NCBI GenBank assembly: GCA_910588885.1
Contig: CAJUSQ010000158.1
Coordinates: 1-5,497 of the forward strand
Source: an uncultured Lachnospiraceae bacterium
Lineage (GTDB): Bacteria > Bacillota > Clostridia > Lachnospirales > Lachnospiraceae
Direction of reading: 5' to 3'
DNA length: 5,497 nucleotides
Position numbers and translations under genes: made by a program. This document shows positions 1 through 5,497 of the stretch, piece after piece. Every line of letters begins with the position of its first letter. Within the stretch, counting starts at the first letter, position 1. Below the pieces are notes generated by a model. It saw nothing but the letters and a program-made list of their open reading frames with translations. It was not told where the DNA came from and did not search any database.

Positions 1-28
1 GGTGCAAATCCGCCGGGATCTTTGTAGC

Positions 29-35
29 AGGAGGG
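29..35 (+). promoter_or_regulatory. Ribosome binding site of eutA
   Basis: AGGAGGG lies 3 bases before the ATG at 39 and is a near-perfect Shine-Dalgarno sequence. It fixes the eutA start: the eutA frame is open to the left edge of the window, but no ATG, GTG or TTG occurs in frame in those 38 bases. Confidence 0.85.
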
Positions 36-38
36 AAC

Positions 39-1469
39 ATGAAGGAAGAGCTTTTAAGTGTGGGCATTGATTTGGGAACCAGCACCACCCAGCTGGTTTT
101 TTCCCGGCTGATCATTGAAAATATGGCAGGCGCATATGCCGTTCCCAGAATGGAGATTACGGAAAAGGAAATCCGCTATCGGAGCCGCATCCACTTTACG
201 CCGCTGCTTAGCCAGACCGTCATTGATTTTCCGAAGGTGAAGGAAATCGTAGAAGCGGAATATGAGCGGGCGGGGATACGGAAAGACGAGATCCATACGG
301 GAGCCGTGATTATTACCGGGGAAACGGCCCGAAAAGAAAACGCCCGGGCCGTTGTGGACGCCTTAAGCGGCTTTGCCGGGGATTTTGTGGTGGCCACGGC
401 CGGGCCGGATCTGGAAAGCCTGCTGTCCGGAAAAGGGGCGGGGATGGACGGTTACTCCAGGGAACATCGTCTGACCGGCGTCAATATCGACATCGGCGGG
501 GGTACCAGCAACCTTTCGGTATTTTCCCGGGGAGTTGCCAGGGATACCGGGTGTCTGGATATCGGCGGTCGGCTGATCCGGGTGGGGGAAACAGGTGAGA
601 TTACCTACATTGCCCCAAAGCTTGTGCAGATCATCGAAGCGGAAAACCTGGATCTGAAGGTGGGGGGAAAGCTGGAAAAAGAAAAATTAAATCCACTTTT
701 AAATATTATGGTAGAAGCGCTGGAACAAAGTATCGGATTGCGGAAGGACTGTAAATATTACGAGCTTTTGATTACGAACCGGGGACTTTCCGAAACGGAA
801 GGGATTTCGGCAGTCAGCTTTTCCGGCGGGGTGGCGGCGATTCTCTATCACCCAAAGGAGTACCGGGAAACGCTGCAGTTTGGAGACATCGGCGTTTTAC
901 TGGCAGAAGCGATTCGAAATTCCCGGCTTTTTCGGAAGCTTCAGGTGGTGGAGGGCGCGGAAACCATACGGGCCACGGTAGTGGGAGCCGGGAGCCACAC
1001 GACGGAAATCAGCGGCAGCACCATTACCTATACGGATACCACGTTCCCCTTGAAAAACCTTCCGGTGGTAAAGCCGGGCAGGGAAGCGGAGGGGCCGGGG
1101 CTTGCCCGGGCATTGGAACAGAAATTCCGGTGGTTTTCGGTGGAAGGGCAGCTTCCCCGGCTGGCCGTTGCACTGGAAGGAGAGAAAAACCCCTCTTTTA
1201 CACGCATTCAGGAATATGCTAGGGAGCTGAATGAAGGGCTTGCCCCGGTGCTCCGGGCAGGAGCCCCGGCCGTTGTGGTGGTAAAAGAGGATATGGCAAA
1301 AGTATTGGGGCAGGCCCTGTGCAGCCTGAATCCCCGGATGAGCCGTTCGGGGCTGATCTGTTTGGACGGAATCCGGCTTTCGGAAGGGGACTACATTGAT
1401 ATCGGAAAGCCTGCGGCGGCCGGGAGCGTCCTTCCGGTGGTGGTTAAAACCCTGGTATTTCAGAACTGA
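39..1469 (+). CDS. eutA: Ethanolamine ammonia-lyase reactivating factor EutA
   Basis: EutA is a cytoplasmic or microcompartment chaperone-like ATPase. It frees ethanolamine ammonia-lyase (EutBC) from inactivated cobalamin so that fresh adenosylcobalamin can bind. The 476-residue protein is close to the usual length (about 467 in E. coli). Seen in the sequence: an actin/Hsp70-type phosphate-1 loop, GIDLGTSTTQ at residues 9-18; a phosphate-2 loop, NIDIGGGTSN at 149-158; SFSGGVA at 260-266; an adenosine-side motif, VVGAGSHT at 314-321; and the typical EutA C-terminus with DYIDIGKP at 451-458 and a run of valines before the end. The start follows a strong Shine-Dalgarno site. It is the first gene of the visible operon, ahead of its client genes eutB and eutC, which fits the family arrangement. 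Its last two codons and TGA stop form the beginning of a tandem repeat that fills the gap to eutB. No key residue appears to be missing. Confidence 0.95.
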   Translation: MKEELLSVGIDLGTSTTQLVFSRLIIENMAGAYAVPRMEITEKEIRYRSRIHFTPLLSQTVIDFPKVKEIVEAEYERAGIRKDEIHTGAVIITGETARKENARAVVDALSGFAGDFVVATAGPDLESLLSGKGAGMDGYSREHRLTGVNIDIGGGTSNLSVFSRGVARDTGCLDIGGRLIRVGETGEITYIAPKLVQIIEAENLDLKVGGKLEKEKLNPLLNIMVEALEQSIGLRKDCKYYELLITNRGLSETEGISAVSFSGGVAAILYHPKEYRETLQFGDIGVLLAEAIRNSRLFRKLQVVEGAETIRATVVGAGSHTTEISGSTITYTDTTFPLKNLPVVKPGREAEGPGLARALEQKFRWFSVEGQLPRLAVALEGEKNPSFTRIQEYARELNEGLAPVLRAGAPAVVVVKEDMAKVLGQALCSLNPRMSRSGLICLDGIRLSEGDYIDIGKPAAAGSVLPVVVKTLVFQN

Positions 1470-1550
1470 ACACGGCAGCGGCACTAAGTCCGGAATCAGA
1501 ACGAAACACGGCAGCGGCACTAAGTCCGGAATCAGAACGAAACACGGCAA
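1461..1550 (+). repeat. 36-base tandem repeat across the eutA stop
   Basis: Bases 1471-1506 and 1507-1542 are identical 36-base copies starting CACGGCAGCGGC. A partial third copy starts at 1543 and loses identity from about 1550. Leftward, the periodicity continues into eutA: 1461-1466 (CAGAAC, the last two sense codons) equals 1497-1502. The eutA stop then appears as TGAA where the next copy has GAAA. The period is 12 codons. Each unit contains a TCCGGA palindrome (1489-1494, 1525-1530) and a TAA in the eutA frame. The array accounts for most of the 101-base gap, leaving only about 20 bases with the eutB ribosome binding site. I see no intrinsic terminator, and no promoter with both hexamers. 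The role is unknown; it may be a replication-slippage duplication. Confidence 0.9.
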
Positions 1551-1570
1551 AGGCCGGAAATGGAGGAACT

Positions 1571-2935
1571 ATGATTTTAAAAACAAAATTATTCGGACAC
1601 GTCTATTCCTTCCGGAGCTTGAAGGAAGTAATGGCAAAAGCAAATGAGGAAAAATCCGGCGATAAGCTGGCCGGACTGGCGGCGGAGTCGGCAGAGGAGC
1701 GGGTGGCCGCAAAAATCGTGCTTTCGGAAGTGACCCTGGAAGAGCTTCGGAACCATCCGGCGGTGCCCTATGAAACCGACGAAGTGACCAGGATCATTCA
1801 AGACGATCTGAATGAGCCTATTTATCAGGAAATAAAAGGCTGGACGGTGTCCCGGCTGCGGGAATGGATCTTAGACGAAGAAACCACGGGGGATCAGATC
1901 CGCAGGATTTCCCGGGGACTGACGTCGGAAATGGTGGCGGCAGTTGCCAAGATAATGTCAAATCTGGATTTAATTTATGGAGCAAAGAAAATCAGGGTTA
2001 CGGCTCACTGCAATACTACCATTGGAGAAGAAGGGACGCTTTCCTCCCGGCTGCAGCCAAACCATCCCACCGACGACCCGGACGGCATCATGGCCTCCCT
2101 GCTGGAGGGGCTGACCTATGGGGCAGGAGACGCGCTGCTGGGATTAAATCCGGTGGACGATTCGGCCCAAAGCGTGATCCGGGTGCTGAAGCGGTTTGAA
2201 GAGACCAAGCAGAAGCATAAGATTCCGACACAAACATGTGTTCTGGCTCATGTGACGACCCAGATGGAGGCCATTCGAAAAGGCGCTCCGGCGGATCTGA
2301 TTTTCCAGTCCATTGCCGGAAGCGAGCTGGGGAACACGGCCTTTGGCTTCAGCGCGGCCACCCTGGAGGAAGCCCGGCAGCTGGCTTTGACCAAAGGGAC
2401 GGCCCAGGGGCCCAATGTCATGTATTTTGAAACGGGCCAGGGCTCGGAGCTTTCCTCGGAAGCCCATCACGATACGGACCAGGTGACCATGGAAGCCCGC
2501 TGTTACGGGTTTGCCCGCCATTTTTCCCCGTTTTTGGTAAATACGGTGGTGGGATTTATCGGGCCGGAATACTTGTACGACGGCAGGCAGGTCAGCCGGG
2601 CCGGGCTGGAGGATCATTTTATGGGAAAGCTTTCCGGCATTCCCATGGGCTGTGACGCCTGTTACACCAATCATATGAAAGCGGACCAGAATACCATTGA
2701 AGACTTGTCGGTGCTTCTGACTGCGGCGGGCTGCAACTACTTTATGGGAATCCCCCATGGGGACGATGTGATGCTGAATTACCAGACCACCGGATACCAT
2801 GAAACGGCGGCGCTTCGGGAGATTTATGGCCTGACCGCCATCAAGCCCTTCCACCAGTGGCTGCTCCGGATGGGTTTTGTAGACGAAGCGGGGCGGCTGA
2901 CGAAAAAGGCCGGGGATGCATCGACATTATTTTAA
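1571..2935 (+). CDS. eutB: Ethanolamine ammonia-lyase large (catalytic) subunit EutB
   Basis: EutB is the TIM-barrel catalytic subunit of the adenosylcobalamin-dependent lyase that converts ethanolamine to acetaldehyde and ammonia, normally inside the Eut microcompartment. The 454-residue product matches the family length (453 in E. coli) and aligns to the E. coli protein as I recall it nearly without gaps. The substrate-site residues fall at the same numbers: Arg160 and Gln162 (SSRLQPN), Asn193 (GLNPVDD), Glu287 (YFETGQGS), Phe329 (VVGFIGPEYLY) and Asp362 (MGCDACYTNH). Other family blocks are GLTSEMVAAVAKI at 116-128, CVLAHVTTQMEAIRKGAP at 223-240 and AGLEDHFMGKLSG at 344-356. The ATG at 1571 follows GGAGG at 1562-1566 with 4 bases between, directly after the repeat array. 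The stop is 12 bases before eutC, consistent with balanced synthesis of the two subunits. The gene looks intact and functional. Confidence 0.98.
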   Translation: MILKTKLFGHVYSFRSLKEVMAKANEEKSGDKLAGLAAESAEERVAAKIVLSEVTLEELRNHPAVPYETDEVTRIIQDDLNEPIYQEIKGWTVSRLREWILDEETTGDQIRRISRGLTSEMVAAVAKIMSNLDLIYGAKKIRVTAHCNTTIGEEGTLSSRLQPNHPTDDPDGIMASLLEGLTYGAGDALLGLNPVDDSAQSVIRVLKRFEETKQKHKIPTQTCVLAHVTTQMEAIRKGAPADLIFQSIAGSELGNTAFGFSAATLEEARQLALTKGTAQGPNVMYFETGQGSELSSEAHHDTDQVTMEARCYGFARHFSPFLVNTVVGFIGPEYLYDGRQVSRAGLEDHFMGKLSGIPMGCDACYTNHMKADQNTIEDLSVLLTAAGCNYFMGIPHGDDVMLNYQTTGYHETAALREIYGLTAIKPFHQWLLRMGFVDEAGRLTKKAGDASTLF

Positions 2936-2940
2936 GGAGG
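2934..2940 (+). promoter_or_regulatory. Ribosome binding site of eutC overlapping the eutB stop
   Basis: AAGGAGG overlaps the last two bases of the eutB TAA stop (2933-2935) and sits 7 bases before a GTG. It selects GTG 2948 as the eutC start. A ribosome terminating on eutB covers this site, so translational coupling of the two lyase subunits is likely (inference). Confidence 0.8.
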
Positions 2941-2947
2941 AAGCGAA

Positions 2948-3868
2948 GTGAGAAACGAAGAAATCAGGGCGATGGTGGAATCCATTTTAGGGGAGATGCT
3001 GTCCAAAAAAGGAGCCGGAACGAAGCCCCTTGAAACAAAGACCCCGGCAGAATGCCGTGAAAACAGTACCGTGTCCGGGACGGAAACGGAAGACGGCGCC
3101 TGCTTGCCGGATCTTACGGAAATTGATCTGCGCACCCAGTTTTTGGTGGAGGATGCCAAGGACAAGGAAGGGTATCTGGCCATGAAGAAAAAGACCCCGG
3201 CCCGGCTGGGCATCGGGAAAGCCGGGGCCCGGTACAAAACCGCCACCATGCTAAGGGTCCGGGCCGACCATGCGGCGGCTCAGGACGCGGTGTTCAGTGA
3301 TGTAGATACTGACTTTATAAAAGAATGCGGATTCGTATTTGTACAGACCCTCTGCAAGGATAAGGACGAATATCTGACCCGGCCGGATCTGGGACGGCGG
3401 TTTCCCGGGGAAGCATTGGAGGTCATCCGGAATACCTGCGGCAGCCATCCCAAGGTACTGGTAATTGTAGGGGACGGCCTGTCCTCTTCGGCCATCGAAG
3501 CCAATGTGAAGGATATGATTCCCGCCATCGGCCAGGGCCTTTCCATTCACGGGATTACGCTGCCTCCGGTGCTTTTCATCAAATACGCCCGGGTAGGCGC
3601 CATGGATGCCGTGGGGGAAGTGACGGACGCGGACGTGGTCTGTATGCTGGTAGGGGAACGGCCCGGCCTGGTGACGGCGGAATCCATGTCCGCCTATATT
3701 GCCTACAAGCCCCGCCATGGGCTGGCGGAAGCCAAACGGACCGTAATCAGCAATATCCACAAGGGCGGCACCACAGCCGTGGAAGCCGGGGCCCACGCTG
3801 CGGAGCTGATGATAAAAATGCTGGAGCGGAAGGCTTCCGGGATTGATTTAAAAGGAGAACTGCCATGA
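2948..3868 (+). CDS. eutC: Ethanolamine ammonia-lyase small subunit EutC
   Basis: EutC is the light subunit of ethanolamine ammonia-lyase. With EutB it forms the binding site for adenosylcobalamin. The 306-residue product is slightly longer than E. coli EutC (295). Residues about 2-19 (IRAMVESILGEML core) read as a short amphipathic helix. A polar, Thr/Glu/Lys-rich linker runs to about residue 52, and the conserved body starts near DLTEIDLRTQFLV. Family motifs include TRPDLGRRFP at 144-153, IVGDGLSSSAIEAN at 173-186, KYARVGAMDAVGE at 212-224, CMLVGERPGL at 232-241 and SNIHKGGTTAVEAGAHAA at 268-285. The start is GTG, chosen by the Shine-Dalgarno site 7 bases upstream. The TGA stop overlaps the eutL ATG. 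In Salmonella, the equivalent N-terminal segment targets the lyase into the microcompartment, so the same role is inferred here. Confidence 0.97.
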   Translation: MRNEEIRAMVESILGEMLSKKGAGTKPLETKTPAECRENSTVSGTETEDGACLPDLTEIDLRTQFLVEDAKDKEGYLAMKKKTPARLGIGKAGARYKTATMLRVRADHAAAQDAVFSDVDTDFIKECGFVFVQTLCKDKDEYLTRPDLGRRFPGEALEVIRNTCGSHPKVLVIVGDGLSSSAIEANVKDMIPAIGQGLSIHGITLPPVLFIKYARVGAMDAVGEVTDADVVCMLVGERPGLVTAESMSAYIAYKPRHGLAEAKRTVISNIHKGGTTAVEAGAHAAELMIKMLERKASGIDLKGELP

Positions 3869-4515
3869 AAAACGATCAACTGCGGGCAACTATATTAAGC
3901 ATGAAGCTGATCAGCAACGTCAGCGACGACCTTGTTTCGGTGCTGCATTTAGGCCCCCGCCATAAAAGCCTGGGGCTGATTACCGCGGATATGGACGACG
4001 TAACCTATACGGCATTGGACGAAGCCACCAAGGATTCTGATGTGGATGTGGTCTATGCCAAGTCCATGTATGCCGGAGCGGCCAATGCGTCCACGAAGCT
4101 GGCCGGAGAAGTTTTGGGGATTATTGCGGGGCCAAGCCCTGCCGAGGTCAGGAGCGGGCTGACCTCCATCAAAAATTTCATGGAGCATGGGGCCTGCTTT
4201 ATCAGCGCCAACGATGACGATTCCATAGTCTACTATGCCCATACCGTATCCAGGACCGGGTCGTATCTGTCCAAGGTGGCGAATATCCCGGAGGGGGAAG
4301 CTTTGGCTTATCTGATTGCCCCGCCCTTAGAAGCCATTTACGGGCTGGATGCGGCGCTGAAGGCGGCGGATGTGCGTATGGCCGCTTTTTACGAACCCCC
4401 TTCGGAAACCAATTTCGGCGGCGGGCTTTTGACCGGAAGCCAGTCGGCCTGCCATGCCGCCTGTGCCGCCTTTGCCCAGGCCGTCCGGCAGGTGGCGGAA
4501 GAGCCGCTGGTTTGA
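3865..4515 (+). CDS. eutL: Microcompartment shell protein EutL (tandem-BMC trimer)
   Basis: EutL is a shell protein of the ethanolamine microcompartment. The family contains two BMC domains per chain and forms trimers that mimic a hexamer. Its central pore can open and close, and binding of ethanolamine has been reported to favour the closed state. The product is 216 residues (219 in E. coli) with two halves, about 1-105 and 106-216. Family blocks are YAGAANASTKLAGEVLGI at 69-86, AGPSPAEVRSGL at 88-99, ACFISANDDDSIVYYAHTVS at 110-129 and FYEPPSETNFGGGLLTGSQS at 175-194, followed by ACHAACAAFAQAV at 195-207. The ATG overlaps the eutC stop by 4 bases (ATGA), and AAAGGAG at 3851-3857 lies 7 bases upstream, indicating translational coupling to the lyase. 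The last nine codons and the stop are duplicated immediately downstream. Confidence 0.96.
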   Translation: MKNDQLRATILSMKLISNVSDDLVSVLHLGPRHKSLGLITADMDDVTYTALDEATKDSDVDVVYAKSMYAGAANASTKLAGEVLGIIAGPSPAEVRSGLTSIKNFMEHGACFISANDDDSIVYYAHTVSRTGSYLSKVANIPEGEALAYLIAPPLEAIYGLDAALKAADVRMAAFYEPPSETNFGGGLLTGSQSACHAACAAFAQAVRQVAEEPLV

Positions 4516-4568
4516 CAAAGGATACGGCAGGCGGCGGAGGAACCGCTGGTTTGACAAAGGATACGGCA
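4486..4568 (+). repeat. 39-base tandem duplication of the eutL 3' end
   Basis: Bases 4486-4524 and 4525-4563 are two 39-base copies differing at 3 positions (36/39 by eye). Five bases of a third copy follow (CGGCA, 4564-4568). Copy 1 contains the final sense codons of eutL (RQVAEEPLV), the TGA, and nine further bases. Copy 2 repeats them as RQAAEEPLV plus TGA, in the same frame because the period is 13 codons. Of the differences, two are third-position changes between GAA and GAG and one is GTG to GCG; the downstream half is identical. Each copy carries a small GC stem (GCGG/CCGC at 4495-4507 and 4534-4546) and a TTGACA hexamer (4512-4517, 4551-4556). Function unknown. Confidence 0.9.
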
Positions 4569-4618
4569 AGGAGCGCGGCAGTTCCCGATCCCTTTGGAAA
4601 AAAGAGAGGAGCAATACC
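4516..4618 (+). other. Spacer between eutL and eutE
   Basis: This 103-base gap holds the second repeat copy (to 4563), then about 40 unique bases ending in the eutE ribosome binding site. CAAAGG occurs in each copy (4516-4521, 4555-4560) and can pair with CCTTTG at 4591-4596. No U-tract terminator is visible. TTGACA hexamers lack a TATAAT-like partner at 15-19 bases, so I do not call a promoter. Confidence 0.6.
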
Positions 4619-5497
4619 ATGGAGTTAAAAGACAGAGATTTACAATCGGTACAGGAGACACGAAACCTGTTAGCACAGGCAGAGGAGGCGGCGAATCAGC
4701 TGGCTTCCAAAAATCAGGGGCAGCTTGACGCGATCGTAGCGGCTATCAGCAAAGCGGGGATTTTACATGCCGAAGAGCTGGCAAAGCTGGCCCATCAGGA
4801 AACCGGGTTCGGAATCTGGCAGGATAAGGTCATAAAAAACCTGTTTGCGGCGAAAACCGTATACGACGCCATCAAAGACCAGCGGACGATCGGGATCCTC
4901 CGGGAGGACAATGTACACCATGTATGGGACATCGGCGTGCCGGTGGGCGTGATTGCGGGCCTGGTGCCCTCCACCAACCCTACCTCCACCGTGATATATA
5001 AGGCGATGATTGCGGTAAAAGGCGGAAATGCCATTGTGTTTTCCCCGCATCCCAGCGCGAAAAACTGCATTTTAGAGACTGTGAAAATTTTATCAAAGGC
5101 TGCGGAGGAGGCCGGCTGTCCCAAAGGGGCCATCTCCGCCATTTCCATGCCGACCATGGAGGCCACGAAGGAGCTGATGACCCATGAAAAAACGGCCCTG
5201 ATCCTGGCCACCGGAGGCGGAGCCATGGTAAAAGCCGCCTATTCCTCGGGAACTCCGGCCATCGGGGTAGGCGCCGGAAACGGCCCGGCCTTTATTGATA
5301 AAAGTGCGGATGTAAAACAGGCCGTGACACGGATCCTGGATTCCAAAACCTTTGACCACGGAACCATCTGCGCTTCGGAGCAGTCCATTATTATCGAACA
5401 GTCCATGGAGCAGGCCGTAACGGAGGAATTAAAGCGGCAGGGCTGGCAGCCTATTTGTATGGGACTCCCCTCACTTTTTGCCGCAACTGCCTGCATC
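4619..5497 (+). CDS. eutE: Acetaldehyde dehydrogenase (acylating) EutE, 3'-truncated by the window edge
   Basis: EutE oxidizes acetaldehyde with CoA and NAD+ to acetyl-CoA and NADH, the step after ethanolamine ammonia-lyase in the microcompartment. The frame is open for 293 codons to the window edge, about 60% of the usual length of roughly 480-500 residues. Visible aldehyde dehydrogenase features: LAHQETGFG at 57-65, GVPVGVIAGLVPSTNPTST at 106-124 (cofactor-domain entry), FSPHPSAKN at 141-149, ATGGGAMVKAAYSSG at 197-211, GVGAGNGPAFID at 216-227 and the catalytic loop FDHGTICASEQS at 245-256, with nucleophile Cys251. The TICASEQ loop is like AdhE and clostridial enzymes rather than enterobacterial EutE. 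The start follows GAGGAG at 4606-4611 with 7 bases between. The last ~20 codons (from about residue 275) do not resemble the expected continuation, so a frameshift or edge artefact is possible. A pduP-like name is an alternative, but the context favours eutE. Confidence 0.9.
   Translation, partial: MELKDRDLQSVQETRNLLAQAEEAANQLASKNQGQLDAIVAAISKAGILHAEELAKLAHQETGFGIWQDKVIKNLFAAKTVYDAIKDQRTIGILREDNVHHVWDIGVPVGVIAGLVPSTNPTSTVIYKAMIAVKGGNAIVFSPHPSAKNCILETVKILSKAAEEAGCPKGAISAISMPTMEATKELMTHEKTALILATGGGAMVKAAYSSGTPAIGVGAGNGPAFIDKSADVKQAVTRILDSKTFDHGTICASEQSIIIEQSMEQAVTEELKRQGWQPICMGLPSLFAATACI

Noticed and set aside
1..27. GGTGCAAATCC at the left edge recalls a cobalamin riboswitch box; alternatively the frame from base 1 ends at TAG 25-27 and could be the tail of an upstream gene.
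   Set aside because: The conserved continuation of the riboswitch (CCCGCCACTGT-like) is absent and only 38 bases precede eutA. Eight codons are too few to recognise an upstream protein. More sequence to the left would settle it.
897..1550. Long minus-strand open frames opposite eutA (897-1550) and eutB (2144-2854).
   Set aside because: Both lie opposite strongly conserved genes, encode low-quality Pro/Gly/His/Arg-rich sequence, and are explained by GC-rich codon use on the coding strand.
1461..1550. CRISPR array or mobile element footprint suggested by the direct repeats.
   Set aside because: The repeats are contiguous with no spacers, and there are no terminal inverted repeats or transposase. 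Local duplication of the gene end explains them better.
1396..1647. An open + strand frame across the eutA-eutB junction with two repeated 12-residue units (GSGTKSGIRTKH).
   Set aside because: It overlaps the end of eutA and the start of eutB in another frame. The repeat period is divisible by three, which keeps the frame open, and there is no convincing ribosome binding site at its ATG.
4493..4548. Two similar small hairpins 39 bases apart (loops AAGAG and AGGAA), suggesting the dual-hairpin antiterminator bound by the ANTAR protein EutV.
   Set aside because: EutV sites have six-base loops with A at position 1 and G at 4, and the second hairpin overlaps a terminator. These loops are five bases, and no terminator stem with a U-tract follows.
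4512..4556. Two perfect TTGACA -35 hexamers, at 4512-4517 and 4551-4556.
   Set aside because: No TATAAT-like hexamer lies 15-19 bases downstream of either; the bases there are GC-rich. They fall in the repeat unit and overlap the eutL stop, so they look incidental.

Overview
The window is the structural core of an ethanolamine utilization (eut) operon, all on the + strand, in the order eutA, eutB, eutC, eutL, eutE. Strong AGGAGG-type ribosome binding sites, a GTG start, GC-rich codon use and an acetaldehyde dehydrogenase of the TICASEQ (clostridial / AdhE-like) type point to an anaerobic Bacillota, probably a gut Clostridia member such as a Lachnospiraceae. The taxon is inferred from these traits and from the gene order, which resembles eut loci of Enterococcus, Listeria and clostridia.

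Layout: positions 1-38 hold only the eutA leader with its Shine-Dalgarno site. eutA (39-1469) encodes the ATP-dependent reactivase of ethanolamine ammonia-lyase. A 101-base gap (1470-1570) follows, built largely of a 36-base tandem repeat that begins inside the last codons of eutA. eutB (1571-2935) and eutC (2948-3868) encode the large and small lyase subunits, and eutL (3865-4515) encodes a tandem-domain microcompartment shell protein. These three are packed tightly: 12 bases between eutB and eutC, and a 4-base ATGA overlap between eutC and eutL. A second long gap (4516-4618, 103 bases) contains a 39-base tandem duplication that copies the last codons and stop of eutL. eutE (4619 to the window edge) is an open, 3'-truncated acylating acetaldehyde dehydrogenase gene.

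Together: EutBC, with adenosylcobalamin, splits ethanolamine into acetaldehyde and ammonia inside a protein-shelled microcompartment. EutA restores enzyme whose cofactor has been damaged, EutL forms a gated pore in the shell, and EutE turns acetaldehyde plus CoA into acetyl-CoA while reducing NAD+. Further shell genes (eutM, eutN, eutS), a phosphotransacylase, an alcohol dehydrogenase and the EutVW regulators would be expected outside the window.

The enzymes are a known system. The unexplained structure is the pair of stop-codon-straddling tandem repeats that make up much of the only two long gaps. Both have periods divisible by three. A smaller oddity is the last ~20 codons of eutE, which do not look like the usual continuation of the family.
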